The notes below the pieces were generated by a model. That model saw only the letters and a list, made by a program, of their open reading frames with translations. It was not told where the DNA came from and ran no database searches. The translations under genes and the position numbers were made by a program. This document shows positions 8,212-17,393 of a stretch of DNA of 64,000 nt, one piece after another; the stretch's first letter is position 1; the number at the start of each line of letters is the position of its first letter. Source of the stretch: Siccirubricoccus sp. G192 (lineage in GTDB: Bacteria > Pseudomonadota > Alphaproteobacteria > Acetobacterales > Acetobacteraceae); NCBI RefSeq assembly GCF_019084075.1, contig NZ_JAHREN010000002.1, forward strand, positions 1-64,000, read 5' to 3'.

Positions 8212-9760
8212 TCACCCGGACTGCCCAGTGTCGTCGGCCGACGGGGCCCGGGCCCCGTCGGAGGATGCCGCCACGGTAGCGGCCCTCGAGAGCGCCGCCC
8301 GGGCCATCCCGCTCAGGACGGCCTCGACCCTCTCGAAGGGCTCGCCGACGGTGATGCCCGCGGCGGTGATCTCGAACTCGCGGATCGTGGGATCGAACGC
8401 GCCCTCGCGTACCTTGAACAGGGAGATGAGGCGGTACAGCCGCGACTGCAGCTCGACGTAGCGCAGCATGACCATGACCTCGGCGAGCGAGGAGATCCCG
8501 CTCACCGGCACACGGAGGTCGGCGCCGATGAGCTCCGGCATCTCCAGGGTGTGCAGGGTGGTGACGCCCAGCGCCCGCAGCTCGTTCGACAGGGCGGACC
8601 AGAAGCGCACGAGCCGTTCCGGCTCGAGCGCCGCCTGCTGGAAGCCGGACAGGCCGTCGATCAGCAGGCGCTTGACGCCGCGGCGCCGAACCGCCTCGAG
8701 CAGCCTGTGGGCGAGTTCGTCCAGGATGTGCTCGCCCACGGGATGCCAGAGGATCTCGAGGTCCCCCCCGCCGCTCCGCCGCGGCGAGGTCGAGGCCCAT
8801 CGTCTCGGCCTTCAGGTGCAGCCGCTCGGGCGGCTCGTAGCAGCCGAACAGCAGGCCGGGCTCGGCGGCGCTCGAGGCGGACAGGAACTGCAGGCCGAGC
8901 GTGGTCTTGCCCGAGCCCGACGGGCCGACCACCGCCGTCATCGTGGCTTCGGGGATCCCGCCCCGGAACACCGCGTCGAGCGAGACGATCCCGGACGACA
9001 CGCGTGTCCGTGGCGGCGGGCCGCGGAGCGTGGGCGTCGCGAGCAGGGCCTCGGTCCGCGGGAAGACGGCGACGCCCTCGCGGGTGATGCGGAACGCGTG
9101 CTCGCCCTCGAGGAAGGCGCTGCCGCGGAGCTTGTGGACCAGGAGCCGGCGCTCGCTTCGGACGCCGAAGGATCGCTGCCGCAGCTCGATCATCCCGTCC
9201 ACCATCGTGTGCTCCGGCGCCGACCTCGCGCCGGCCGTGGTGGTCAGGAGCAGCATGGTGCAATTGGTCGCCGAGGCCAGCGTCTGCAGCCCGTGGGTGA
9301 ACCGCTTCATCTCGAACACGGCCCCGGCGCCGGCCTTGGCTTCGACCGCACTCATGCCGTCGAGCACGAGCAGCGTCGCCTTGTGGGCCAGGACCTCCCC
9401 GGCGGATGAACGCAGCGACCCCCCTCGAGCCCCTCGTCCTCCAGCGCCTGGTAGGCGCTGAGGTAGGTCACCCGGTCGGGGATGAAGGAGGGGTCGAAGA
9501 ACCGCATCGGGCGCAGGTGCGCCAGCATGCGGCCGTGGTTCTCACCGAGGACAGTGACGAAGAGGGCACGGCCTCCCTCCGCCGCCCGGCGGTAGAGGAT
9601 CTGGCTGGCCAGGACGGTCTTGCCCATCCCCGGCGCTCCCTGGACCAGGTAGAGGCCACCGCGCAGGAAGCCGCCGCACAGCACCTGATCGAGGCCCGGT
9701 ACCAGACCTCGGGACCCGTCCAATCTCCTCCTCGCCAGGAGTGGCCTCATCCTGTGGCAT
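8212..9760 (-). pseudogene. KaiC-like double-domain ATPase, three frameshifts
   Basis: Two RecA/KaiC ATPase domains follow one another. Domain 1 has a LDQVLCGGFLRGG entry, Walker A GAPGMGKT and a Walker B region TLLVLDG; domain 2 has LDAVFRGGIPEATM, Walker A GPSGSGKT, FGCYEPPERL and RLLIDGLSGF. The C-terminal part contains SGISSLAEVMVMLRY, aligned with the region where clock KaiC carries its phosphorylated Ser/Thr. About 515 residues when repaired, the usual KaiC length. Frame breaks fall near 9710, at the six-C run 9419-9424 and at the seven-C run 8763-8769. The ATG at 9760 lies inside the end of the histidine kinase gene (14-base overlap), so they are translationally coupled. Likely a signal-integrating KaiC homologue rather than a clock, since kaiA and kaiB are absent. 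Confidence 0.78.
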
Positions 9761-10634
9761 GCGTCGTCCGATCCGGTTCCAGGGGTGCGAGAGGGAGCGT
9801 GACGGTGAAGGTCGAGCCCTCGCCCGGGCGGCTCGACACGGCGATCCGGCCGTCCATGGCCGCGACCAGCCGGCTCGCCACCCACAGCCCGATGCCGAAG
9901 CCGCTGCCCCGGTGCTGGCCCACCACCTGCTCGAACCGCCCGAAGATGCGCGTCTGCTGCTCGGGCGGCATGCCGACCCCGCGGTCCTGCACCTCCAGCA
10001 CCGCCGAGCGCCCGTCCGACCGGAGCCGGAGGGTCACGGGCCGGCCCATGCCGAATTTGAGGGCGTTGGAGAGCAGGTTCTCGACGATCTCCTCGGCCGC
10101 GAGCCGGTCCCACATCCCGGAAACGCCGTCCTCGGCCTCGAGCCCGAGCGCGCTGCGTCCATGGGCGGCCGCGGCGGCGTAGCGCTGGGCAACCATGCGC
10201 ACGAGTTCGGAGAGGTCGGTCTCGGATGGTTCCAGCCGCAGATTGCCGGACTCGATGCGGCCGACATCCAGCAGCCTGGTCGCTCGCCTGATGAAGTCCT
10301 GGGCGGCCCGCTGCAGGTGCTCCAGCAGGGTCGTGACGCGCGGGGAGGCGCCTTCGGCGTTGCGCGCGGCGGTGAGCGCGGCCTTCGCCAGGCCGAGGAT
10401 CGGCGTCATGGGATTGCGGAGCTCGTGGGCGGCGATGGCGATGAAGTCGTCCCGGGCACGGACCGCCCGCACCAGCTCCTCGACCCGCCGGCGCAGGTCG
10501 GCCACCTCCGAGGCAGCGTCGGCGTCGAGCTTGGCGCGCGCGAGCGCCGCGCGAAGGCGGGCATTCTCCGCCACCAACGCTGCCTCTCGGCTCGTGGGAG
10601 CGCAGCCAGGGTCAGCGGCGTGTTCTTGGGTCAT
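9747..10634 (-). CDS. Soluble sensor histidine kinase
   Basis: 295 residues with no membrane segment. Residues ~15-65 form a coiled coil; the HisKA H-box is AIAAHELRNPM (His ~72). The ATPase domain shows N-box ENLLSNALKF, G1 DRGVGMPPE, F-box IFGRFE and G2 GSGFGIGLW. No sensory domain is present, so input presumably comes from the coiled coil or from a partner, perhaps the KaiC-like protein encoded next. Its start overlaps the stop of the RHH gene by four bases (ATGA) and its end overlaps the KaiC-like start by 14. Together with the response regulator this makes a four-gene operon. Confidence 0.88.
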   Translation of the reverse strand: MTQEHAADPGCAPTSREAALVAENARLRAALARAKLDADAASEVADLRRRVEELVRAVRARDDFIAIAAHELRNPMTPILGLAKAALTAARNAEGASPRVTTLLEHLQRAAQDFIRRATRLLDVGRIESGNLRLEPSETDLSELVRMVAQRYAAAAAHGRSALGLEAEDGVSGMWDRLAAEEIVENLLSNALKFGMGRPVTLRLRSDGRSAVLEVQDRGVGMPPEQQTRIFGRFEQVVGQHRGSGFGIGLWVASRLVAAMDGRIAVSSRPGEGSTFTVTLPLAPLEPDRTTHATG

Positions 10635-10861
10635 TTCAGGTGATGCTGCCCACGGCGCCGATCACCATGATCCGTACCGTCCGACACGGCGGGCGACGGT
10701 GCTGGTTGTCTGGAACCGGCAGGCTCGTCGCGCTGCAGCAGGCGCAGGCTAGCCCTGACCACCTCGGACGCGCTCCGATAGCGGCCGGACGCAACCCGTT
10801 CGCCAATGTAGGCTGTGAGCTCCGGGGTGAGTGAGACGTTGAGCGAAGCGCGGGGCGGCAT
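10631..10861 (-). CDS. ParD/CopG-like ribbon-helix-helix protein
   Basis: 76 residues. Residues 1-47 match the ParD-type antitoxin fold: beta strand ASLNVSLTPEL, then helices TAYIGERVASGRYRSASEVV and RASLRLLQRDE. The tail (GSRQPAPSPAV onwards) is low-complexity and does not look like a ParD toxin-binding tail, and no parE follows. Instead the stop codon overlaps the start of the histidine kinase. It could be an orphan antitoxin remnant or the operon's own DNA-binding autoregulator; the second is suggested only by position. Confidence 0.6.
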   Translation of the reverse strand: MPPRASLNVSLTPELTAYIGERVASGRYRSASEVVRASLRLLQRDEPAGSRQPAPSPAVSDGTDHGDRRRGQHHLK

Positions 10862-11281
10862 GCGATGCGGCTCCGGATCGGGAGCAGGGTGTCAATGTTG
10901 GGCACATTGGCAAGCCTAACCAAATAGGCTCAGAAATAGAAAGCCAGCCCTCCATCCATCGCGATCCCGTGCCTCTGGCGCAGTAAGACCCCCTTCTCTG
11001 CGGCTGGCTGGGGTGCCCAGCCCACCGCGGGTTTGAGCCGTTTGGCCGTGAGATGCGCGGCCGATCAGCGGCGGGGGCGACGGCCGGCGTGGTGTCGGGT
11101 GTCCTTCTTCGGGGTCCCCTGGCGGCGCCATGCCGGTGCTGTTATCGCCACTCACGGTTCTGTTTCGAGACAGGATGCTTCCGAGTGCGGTCTAAATCTC
11201 GTGCCGCGCCTCACCCAGCGGCGGGGCCGGGCGCCTCTCTCCACACCTTCGCCTCCACGGGCGCCCGGCCTCCTTCCCCTG
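10862..11281. other. Stretch with no recognised gene
   Basis: About 420 bases between the RHH gene and a group of small broken genes. Open frames here have no recognisable motif and poor ribosome binding sites. The part just upstream of 10861 (10900-10940) is relatively AT-rich and probably contains the promoter of the RHH-kinase-KaiC operon. Confidence 0.35.
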
Positions 11282-11466
11282 CTACAGCTGCGACAGAATG
11301 AAGGTCGCCAGCGCGGTCAGCGCTAGCATGCCGACGATGGTCGCCGCCACAACGGTCGCGATCAGCTTGGCAAACTCGCGCCGGTCGATCCTGTCGCGGG
11401 CGGCGGCAGGGTCATGTCGAGCTGGCGCCTGACCTCGGCATCAGTGAGCGGCCGGCCCTCGGCCAC
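11282..11466 (-). pseudogene. Small single-helix membrane protein, frameshifted
   Basis: From GTG 11466 the peptide reads VAEGRPLTDAEVRRQLDMTL; a different frame continues RDRIDRREFAKLIATVVAAT and a hydrophobic helix ending LATFILSQL at 11282. One base change near 11395-11410 would join them into about 61 residues: a soluble N-terminus with one C-terminal membrane anchor. It follows the next small gene directly. I do not recognise a family. Confidence 0.4.
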
Positions 11467-11469
11467 CGC

Positions 11470-11738
11470 CTACCGTAGGATTGCGGCCAGCGCGCCGTAG
11501 CGGAATGACTCCAGCCCCCTGATGATTGGGGTGTCGCCAAACACCTGCCGATACTCGGCCAGCGCCAGGGCGAAGGGGTCAGTGACGGGCGGCATGGCCT
11601 CCAGCCGCGTCAGGCACGTCATGACGGCGGCCTCCAGGGCAGCGACATCTTCACGGGTGGCATCGTCTCGCGCAGCGTCGCCATCGCCTCGGCCAGCTCG
11701 CAAGCCCAGCCGGGCGCGGGGTCGTCCGGGCGCGTCAT
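11470..11738 (-). pseudogene. Small hypothetical protein, frameshifted
   Basis: ATG 11738 opens MTRPDDPAPGWACELAEAMA and overlaps the stop of the preceding gene (ATGA). After a one-base slip near 11675 the frame continues TREDVAALEAAVMTCLTRLE, then FALALAEYRQVFGDTPIIRG and GALAAILR, stopping at 11470. About 89 residues when repaired. No known family; the composition and coupling to its neighbours indicate a real gene. Confidence 0.45.
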
Positions 11739-11913
11739 TCGATGATCCCTGGCGGCGGCAGCGTCATGCCCAGCCGGCAGTAGAGATCCGCGGCGGTCAC
11801 CTTCTCCCCGCGCGCCACGGCGGCACCCCGCGGCCCGGGCCTGCTCGGGCGTGCCGGGCGATCATGCGGTCGCACGCGATGCTGGCGAGGGGAGAGGACG
11901 AAGAGGCCGACAA
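11735..11913 (-). pseudogene. Small hypothetical protein, frameshifted
   Basis: A TTG at 11913 could start a frame reading LASIACDRMIARHARAG; the other frame continues VARGEKVTAADLYCRLGMTL and ends PPPGIIE at 11735, overlapping the next gene by four bases. One base change near 11825-11835 joins them. The compact spacing of this and the two following small genes suggests a former three-gene cassette. Function unknown. Confidence 0.4.
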
Positions 11914-11948
11914 ATAGAAACCGCCCGACGCGGGTGAGCGCCGGGCGG
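11912..11948 (-). terminator. Terminator-like hairpin
   Basis: A 7-bp stem (CCGCCCG at 11921-11927 with CGGGCGG at 11942-11948) is followed on the minus strand by TTTCTATTT. That is the shape of a Rho-independent terminator reading leftwards. No gene I recognise lies immediately upstream on that strand, so it may end a lost gene or act as a leader hairpin for the small-gene cassette. Confidence 0.35.
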
Positions 11949-12197
11949 CTCTGCGCCTGGACGTGTCGGCCCGGCATTCGGCCGGGCGAGGGATACGCCC
12001 CCGCCACGCGACCGGGATACGGTTCCGGCGCCGCCACGGGGAGATAGAGGCGCCCCGCAGATCGCTTCGACAGAGCCAACGCCGCTGCTGCTTCGGGTTT
12101 CCCCGGCGCTACTTTCACAGCACGGGTAGCCCGATGAAGGCGGCCGCGTGGCGGGCCTTTGGCAATTCAGTGGCAGGCGCAACTAGAAGTATCAGAG

Positions 12198-13292
12198 ATG
12201 GTTGGGCGCCCTATGCCCATTCGACGTTACTTCCGACCGGCCCCGGTCCGTTCCCTTTCGACCCCGCTGCGGTGGACCGGCGCCACCGTGCTGGTCCTCG
12301 TCGCCTTCGCCATCCGCTACTGGCTGCTCGCGGACCTGCTGGCCCTGCCGTTTCTGCTGTTCTTCCCGGCCATCATCCTCTCGGCCGTCGTGTTCAACCG
12401 CGGCTCCGGCGTCGTCGCCACGCTGCTGAGCGCTGCGCTGGCGGTCTACTTCTTCGTCCCGCCCTTCCATTCCTTCGCCATCCCCGACACCGAGACGGCG
12501 ATCAGCGTTGGCCTGTTCGTCCTCATCGGCCTGCTCATTGCCGTTATCATCGAGGCGCTCCACGGTGCCTACGTCGAGGCCGAGCAGGCCCACGCCGAGA
12601 CCGAGGAGGCCCGGAGGATGGCCGAGCAGGTCGCCCGCGAGCGCGACCTGCTGCTGCTGGAGTTCGGCCACCGGGTGAAGAACGACCTCGCCAGGATCGG
12701 CGCCACCTTGAGCATGCAGGAGGCCGGAACCTCGCCCGAGACGGCCGCCGCGCTGCGGGCCGTGTCCGAGCGCGTGCGGGTCCTGGCCCGCGTGCACGAT
12801 CGGCTGGCCCGGCGCGACGGGCACGTGATGGTAGACATGCAGGAATTCCTGCATGACCTGGTCGCGGACCTGCGGGCCAATCTGACAGACGTTACCCCGG
12901 TTGGCCTGTTCATCGAGGCCGAGCGGCACAGCCTGCCCGTGTCGCGCGCCGGTGCGGTGGGGCTGATCGTCAACGAGCTGGTCACGAACGCCCTCAAGCA
13001 CGCCTTCCCGGAGGACCGCGCAGGAGGGGTGCGGATCGGCTTCTGGCGCGAGGGGCAGGACCTGCTGCTGACCGTGGCCGACGACGGGGTCGGGTTCCCG
13101 AACATGCCGGCCGAGGAGGTGCCGCGGGAGTTCGGGCGACGGGGTGGCATGGGTCGCCGGCTGATCCGTGCCCTCGCCGCCCAGCTCGGCGGCCGCATCG
13201 AAACCACGAAGGCCAGTGAGGCTGGGGGCGTCCTCCACATCCTGCGCTTCCCGGCCGAGCCGCCCGGCAATGCGCCAGGGCAGCGGGCGTAG
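12198..13292 (+). CDS. Membrane sensor histidine kinase, DUF4118-HisKA_2 type
   Basis: About 364 residues. Residues ~15-125 hold closely spaced membrane helices of the KdpD-like DUF4118 type (VLVLVAFAIRYWLLADLLAL, FLLFFPAIILSAVVFNRGSG, VGLFVLIGLLIAVIIEAL). A coiled linker leads to a HisKA_2/HWE H-box, LLEFGHRVKNDLARI (His ~157), then ATPase N-box VNELVTNALKHAF and G1 DDGVGFP. This family usually phosphorylates receivers in the general stress or light responses of alphaproteobacteria. The start was put at 12198 because an earlier ATG at 12159 adds polar residues with no homology; 12213 is also possible. No response regulator is adjacent. Confidence 0.85.
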   Translation: MVGRPMPIRRYFRPAPVRSLSTPLRWTGATVLVLVAFAIRYWLLADLLALPFLLFFPAIILSAVVFNRGSGVVATLLSAALAVYFFVPPFHSFAIPDTETAISVGLFVLIGLLIAVIIEALHGAYVEAEQAHAETEEARRMAEQVARERDLLLLEFGHRVKNDLARIGATLSMQEAGTSPETAAALRAVSERVRVLARVHDRLARRDGHVMVDMQEFLHDLVADLRANLTDVTPVGLFIEAERHSLPVSRAGAVGLIVNELVTNALKHAFPEDRAGGVRIGFWREGQDLLLTVADDGVGFPNMPAEEVPREFGRRGGMGRRLIRALAAQLGGRIETTKASEAGGVLHILRFPAEPPGNAPGQRA

Positions 13293-13300
13293 TCGCCCCG

Positions 13301-13423
13301 TCACCCCGGCCTCAACCTCGCCCGCAGGTCGGCTTCACGGATCGCCTCGCAGACGCGCAGGTGGATTTCCTTCGCCCAGGCTTTCAATTCGCGGCCGTCG
13401 CACTGCTTGGCATGGAGCGTCAT
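13301..13423 (-). CDS. Possible 40-aa hypothetical protein, probably truncated
   Basis: The frame reads MTLHAKQCDGRELKAWAKEI and HLRVCEAIREADLRARLRPG, a plausible amphipathic helical peptide, converging on the kinase gene. The IS1182 insertion zone begins within about 20 bases upstream of its ATG, so the natural N-terminus may have been lost. No family recognised. Confidence 0.3.
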   Translation of the reverse strand: MTLHAKQCDGRELKAWAKEIHLRVCEAIREADLRARLRPG

Positions 13424-13514
13424 CGTCTCAGAGGCCGTCAATCTTTCGTCTGGGTCTGACCGGCTGCTTCCGTCTGGTGCCGTGCCTGAGTAGGCTCGGG
13501 CTGATGGTGACGCG

Positions 13515-14900
13515 GTGAGTGGGATGAGGGCGGATTCTGGAACTGGCCTTTTCGGGATCCTGCTGGAGCAGATATCGGCAGCACGGCCCAAGGGGGCTCC
13601 GCGGCTGCGTCAAGCCGAGCGGCGGCAGGTGAGCTTGCGGCCGCTCAGCCTGGAGGACCTGCTGCCACCCGATCACCGGGCGCGCTTCGTGTGGGCCTTC
13701 GCCGAGCGGCTCGACCTCTCCGCGCTGTATGGCGCGATCAAGGCGGTGGAGGGCCATCCCGGCCACCCGCCGGCCGACCCTCGCATCCTGCTGGCGCTCT
13801 GGCTCTACGCGACGGTGGAGGGCGTGGGCAGCGCCCGCGAGTTGGACCGGCTCTGCCGCGAGCACGTCTGCTTCGAGTGGCTGTGCGGTGGGGTCGGCAT
13901 GAACCACACCACGCTCGCCGAGTTCCGCGTGGCCCACGGCGCCGTGCTGGAACGCCTGCTGACCGACAGCTTCGCAGCGATGCTGAAGACGGGCCACGCC
14001 TCGCTCGTGCGGGTGGCGCAGGACGGCATGCGGGTGCGGGCCGCGGCCGGCGCTGCCTCCTTCCGTCGCCGGGCCTCGCTGGCGCGCTGCCGCGCCGAAG
14101 CGGCGGCCGAGGTCGCCCGGCTGCGGGCCGAGCTCGAGGCCGATCCCGGGGCGCTGAGCCGCCGGCAGGCCGCCGCCCGCCAGCGCGCGGCGGCGGACCG
14201 CGAGCGCCGCGTCGAGGCAGCGCTGGCGGTGGCCGAGCAACTCGCGGCGAAGCGGCAAGGCGATCCGTGCCCGCAGAGCGAGGACCCGCCGGGGCCCGGA
14301 GACGCGCCCGCCGGCGAGGCCACCGGCAAACCGCCATCCGAGCCGCGGGTCTCGACCACGGACGCCGAGGCGCGGGTGATGAAGATGCCCGATGGCGGGT
14401 TCCGCCCGGCCTTCAACCTCGGCTTCGCCAGCGATCCCCGCAGCACCATGATCGCCGCCGTCACACTCGACAACACCGGCTCCGACAAGGGCCAGCTGCG
14501 GCCGATGAGCGAGTGGCTGGCCGCAACCTACGGGCAGCGGCCGGGCGAGCACCTGGTGGACGGCGGCTTCGCCAAGCTCGCCGACATCGAAGCCCTGGCC
14601 GCGGCTGGTGTCGCGGTCTTCGCGCCAGTGCCGAAGCCGCGCGATGCGGCGCGCGACCCGCACGCGCCGCGCGACGGCGATGGCCCCGGCGTGGCGGCCT
14701 GGCGCCGGCGGATGGGCAGCGAGGCGGCGAAGGCGGTCTACAAGGAGCGGGCCGCCACCGCCGAATGCGTCAACGCCCAGTGCCGCAACCGTGGCCTGCT
14801 GCGCTTCCTCGTGCGCGGCCTCGAGAAGGCCAAGGCGGTCGGGCTCTGGCATGCCCTGGCGCACAACATGATCTGCACCGGCCGTCTACTCGCGACCTGA
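13515..14900 (+). CDS. IS1182-family transposase
   Basis: 461 residues from GTG 13515 (ATG 13524 also possible), uninterrupted. Typical IS1182 order: N-terminal LSLEDLLPPDHRARFVWAF, LLALWLYATVEGVGSAREL, NHTTLAEFRVAH, catalytic RVAQDGMRVRAAAG (first Asp), a long Arg/Ala/Glu coiled insertion, DAEARVMKMPDGGFRPAFNL, HLVDGGFAKLADIEAL (second Asp) and YKERAATAECVNAQCRNRGL (Glu). The N-terminal half carries the DUF772-type DNA-binding part. I could not identify clean terminal inverted repeats; the element probably starts near 13430 and ends before 15120. It separates a kinase gene from a Bug-type binding protein gene. Confidence 0.88.
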   Translation: MSGMRADSGTGLFGILLEQISAARPKGAPRLRQAERRQVSLRPLSLEDLLPPDHRARFVWAFAERLDLSALYGAIKAVEGHPGHPPADPRILLALWLYATVEGVGSARELDRLCREHVCFEWLCGGVGMNHTTLAEFRVAHGAVLERLLTDSFAAMLKTGHASLVRVAQDGMRVRAAAGAASFRRRASLARCRAEAAAEVARLRAELEADPGALSRRQAAARQRAAADRERRVEAALAVAEQLAAKRQGDPCPQSEDPPGPGDAPAGEATGKPPSEPRVSTTDAEARVMKMPDGGFRPAFNLGFASDPRSTMIAAVTLDNTGSDKGQLRPMSEWLAATYGQRPGEHLVDGGFAKLADIEALAAAGVAVFAPVPKPRDAARDPHAPRDGDGPGVAAWRRRMGSEAAKAVYKERAATAECVNAQCRNRGLLRFLVRGLEKAKAVGLWHALAHNMICTGRLLAT

Positions 14901-15149
14901 CCCGGCGCCCGCGGCGCGCAACCCACCCGAACCACTCTGCGCGGCACCGAAGCACCGAGGTGCCGCTGCGCAACCGCACGCATGCCCCGCCGCACGGCCT
15001 CGCCAGATGGCGACACACCGGTCCGCAGCACTGAGCCCGGCCAACTCGCATCAGGCTTGGCGGCGCGGATTCACTGCCAAACTCTCAGGTGAAGGGCGAG
15101 GCCCCGCCAGCAGCATAGCCGTTCACCACCACTGCGGAGAACCGATTGC

Positions 15150-16139
15150 ATGGCGGAGCCCGTCGCGCGGAGGACGGCTCCGGTGCTGGCAAGACGTTCG
15201 GTGCTGGCTGGCGGCCTGGTGCTCTTCGCGGCGCCGAGCTGGGCGCAGACCTGGCCGTCGCGCCCAGTGCGTATCATTGTGCCGGTGGCGCCGGGCGGCA
15301 GCGTGGATGCGCTGGCGCGGGTCCTGGGGCGGCACCTGTCGGAGGCGCTTGGTCAGCCCTTTGTCATCGAGAGCCACGCCGGCGGAGGTGGCAATATCGC
15401 CTTCGAGATGGTCGCGGCGGCCAAGCCGGACGGCCACACCATCCTGGCCGGGTGGGATTCGGTGGCAATCAACCCTTCGCTCTACCGCAGCGTGCCCTAC
15501 GACCCGCTGCGCAGCTTCGCACCGGTGATCCAGACAGTGCGCACGGCGCAGATCCTCGTGGTTCGGAACGGGCTGCCCGTGCGGACCCTGCCGGAGTTCC
15601 TCGACCTCGCTCGGCAGAGGACAATCACCCTGGGCACACCCGGCAATGGTAGCATCGGGCACCTGGCAGCCGAGTTGATCAAGTCCCGCACTGGCGTTGG
15701 CTGGACACATGTGCTCTACCGCGGCGGCGGCTCGGCCTCGATGGACCTGCTGGCCGGGCACATCGATGCCTTGTCGCTGACCTTGGCGGCTGTCGTGCAG
15801 CATGTGCGTGGTGGCCGGATGCGGGCCATTGCCGTCTCTACCGCATCTCGTGCCCCGGCGCTGCCGGAGGTCCCGACCGTCGCGGAATCAGGCCTGCCTG
15901 GCTACGATGTGGTCTCCTGGCAGGGACTGCTCGCCCCGGCTGGCACCAATCCCCAGATCGTCGCGCGGCTCAACGCCGAAGTGAACAGGACGCTGGCGCT
16001 GCAGGAGGTTGCCCGGCAGTTGAACGATCAGGGTTTAGAGCCCGTGGGCGGTAGCCCGGAGGTCCTGGCGGCACTGCTGCGGGCGGATGTCGCACGTTGG
16101 CCCGCCATCGTGCAGGCTGCCGGCGCGCGCCTCGATTGA
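15150..16139 (+). CDS. Tripartite tricarboxylate transporter (Bug family) substrate-binding protein
   Basis: 329 residues. A twin-arginine-like leader (ARRSVLAGGLVLFAAPSWAQ, cut after Ala-Gln-Ala-type end near residue 33) exports it to the periplasm. The mature protein has the Bug signature PSRPVRIIVPVAPGGSVDAL, the loop SHAGGGGNIAFEMVA, KPDGHTILAG, TPGNGSIGHLAAEL and YRGGGSASMDLLAGHIDA. These proteins bind carboxylates for TctAB permeases, but many are orphans in Acetobacteraceae and neighbouring families, as here, where no tctA or tctB is near. The ligand cannot be told from sequence. Confidence 0.9.
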   Translation: MAEPVARRTAPVLARRSVLAGGLVLFAAPSWAQTWPSRPVRIIVPVAPGGSVDALARVLGRHLSEALGQPFVIESHAGGGGNIAFEMVAAAKPDGHTILAGWDSVAINPSLYRSVPYDPLRSFAPVIQTVRTAQILVVRNGLPVRTLPEFLDLARQRTITLGTPGNGSIGHLAAELIKSRTGVGWTHVLYRGGGSASMDLLAGHIDALSLTLAAVVQHVRGGRMRAIAVSTASRAPALPEVPTVAESGLPGYDVVSWQGLLAPAGTNPQIVARLNAEVNRTLALQEVARQLNDQGLEPVGGSPEVLAALLRADVARWPAIVQAAGARLD

Positions 16140-16373
16140 GGCCGTTCCCGTGATATCAAAGACGCGACCGACTGAACGACCGGCGATGAGCCGATGACCG
16201 GAGCGCAGCAGGTCTAGGACATCGCTCCCTCATAGCGCAGCCGCTCCTTGGAAATTGAGTGACAGCAGCTGTGGCTATGTACGCGCAAGCCCGGCTCCAG
16301 GCGATCCGATCTACTGCTCGCATCTGCCCACGCCCACCTCGCGTTGACCTCCCCATCGGAAGCGAGATGGAGC

Positions 16374-16919
16374 ATGCACCCGGGTTCCCCTTTCTACACA
16401 ATCGGCCATTCAACCCGGTCGGTGGCGGAACTGACCGATCTGCTCCGCGAGGCGGGGGCGGATCTCGTCGTGGATGTCCGGACGATCCCCCGTTCGCGCA
16501 CCAACCCACAGTTCAATGCTGACGCGCTCCCAGCAGCCTTGGCCCCATACCAGATCGGCTATCGGCACTGCCGGCGGCTGGGTGGCTTGCGCGGCAGGCA
16601 AAAGGACCAGGGGCCTTCGCGGAACACCTTCTGGGAAAACGCGAGCTTTCGGAACTACGCCGACTACGCGGCCACGCCTGATTTCCGTGAAGGCATGACG
16701 GCACTGCTTGAACTCGGCGGCTCCCAGGTTTGCGCCATCATGTGTGCCGAGGCAGTCTGGTGGCGCTGTCACCGGCGCATCATCACCGACTACTTGCTCG
16801 CAGGCGGCCGGGAGGTGTTCCACATTATGGGGCCGGGGAAGATCGAACGGGCCAGCATGAACTCGGCGGCCGTCCTGGAGTCCGACGGGACGCTGGTCTA
16901 CATGGGCAGCCATCCCTGA
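16374..16919 (+). CDS. DUF488 family protein
   Basis: About 181 residues. DUF488 hallmarks are present: FYTIGHSTRSVAELTDLL, VDVRTIPRSRTNPQFNADAL, YRHCRRLGGLRG, GMTALLELG, and the cysteine motif CAEAVWWRCHRRIITDYLLA. These proteins are of uncertain role; the conserved C-E-x(n)-C-H-R cluster suggests a nucleophile or metal site. The start at ATG 16374 is preferred to the upstream TTG because the conserved domain begins right after it. It stands alone, with no operon partner within 150 bases. Confidence 0.85.
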   Translation: MHPGSPFYTIGHSTRSVAELTDLLREAGADLVVDVRTIPRSRTNPQFNADALPAALAPYQIGYRHCRRLGGLRGRQKDQGPSRNTFWENASFRNYADYAATPDFREGMTALLELGGSQVCAIMCAEAVWWRCHRRIITDYLLAGGREVFHIMGPGKIERASMNSAAVLESDGTLVYMGSHP

Positions 16920-17074
16920 CGGGAGCGGGCCGCTGCGATCGTCGTTAGCAATGCGCCAGAGCGGCGCACGCGCTGCTGCCACAATTCTGGGAGGGCATCA
17001 CCACCTCGCCTGCATGCTGGCCGGCTTGGCTCAATCCGGACGGGGTCTCTCCACACCTCGCCTCGAGGCCGGTA

Positions 17075-17393
17075 TCACGCTACCCAATCACTCTCGCAGC
17101 TTTGACCAGCGGCGTCGGGACCGGCGTTGTGGACGGTGATCACCAGAGCGCACTGCTGTCCGAACAGCACCACCAGCCGCCTGCCGCGGGTCACGCCGGT
17201 GTAGGGCAGGTTACGGGCCAGTATGGGGTAATGCTGCATGCTGAGCGGGATCACCACGGCCGGGTATCCCGAGCCCTGGCTCTTGTGGATGGTGGTGGCA
17301 TAGGCCAGCACCAGCTCGTCCAGCTCACCGAAGCCATAGGCGACCTCGCGGCCCTCGAAGCGGACCAGCAGCTCGCCCGCCTCCCGCTCGTCA
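17075..17393 (-). pseudogene. C-terminal fragment of a RecD2-like helicase
   Basis: The fragment reads FDEREAGELLVRFEGREVAY, then LAYATTIHKSQGSGYPAVVI (helicase motif V/VI region of UvrD_C_2), MQHYPILARNLPYTGVTRGR and RLVVLFGQQCALVI. The frame is lost near its end, where RRWSKLRE appears in another frame. The N-terminal helicase motifs are missing: upstream sequence is the end of the RTX gene. It is a leftover of a RecD-like exonuclease/helicase gene, typical of rearranged mobile DNA. Confidence 0.65.

Noticed and set aside
10631..10861. Called as half of a ParDE toxin-antitoxin system
   Set aside because: No parE-like frame on either side; the gene is coupled to a histidine kinase instead.
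12192..13304. 370-aa open frame on the minus strand
   Set aside because: Lies antisense to the HisKA_2 kinase, whose domains are unmistakable; it is an Asp/Gly/Gln-rich shadow of a GC-rich gene.
13428..14864. 478-aa open frame on the minus strand
   Set aside because: Antisense to the intact IS1182 transposase; no recognisable domain.
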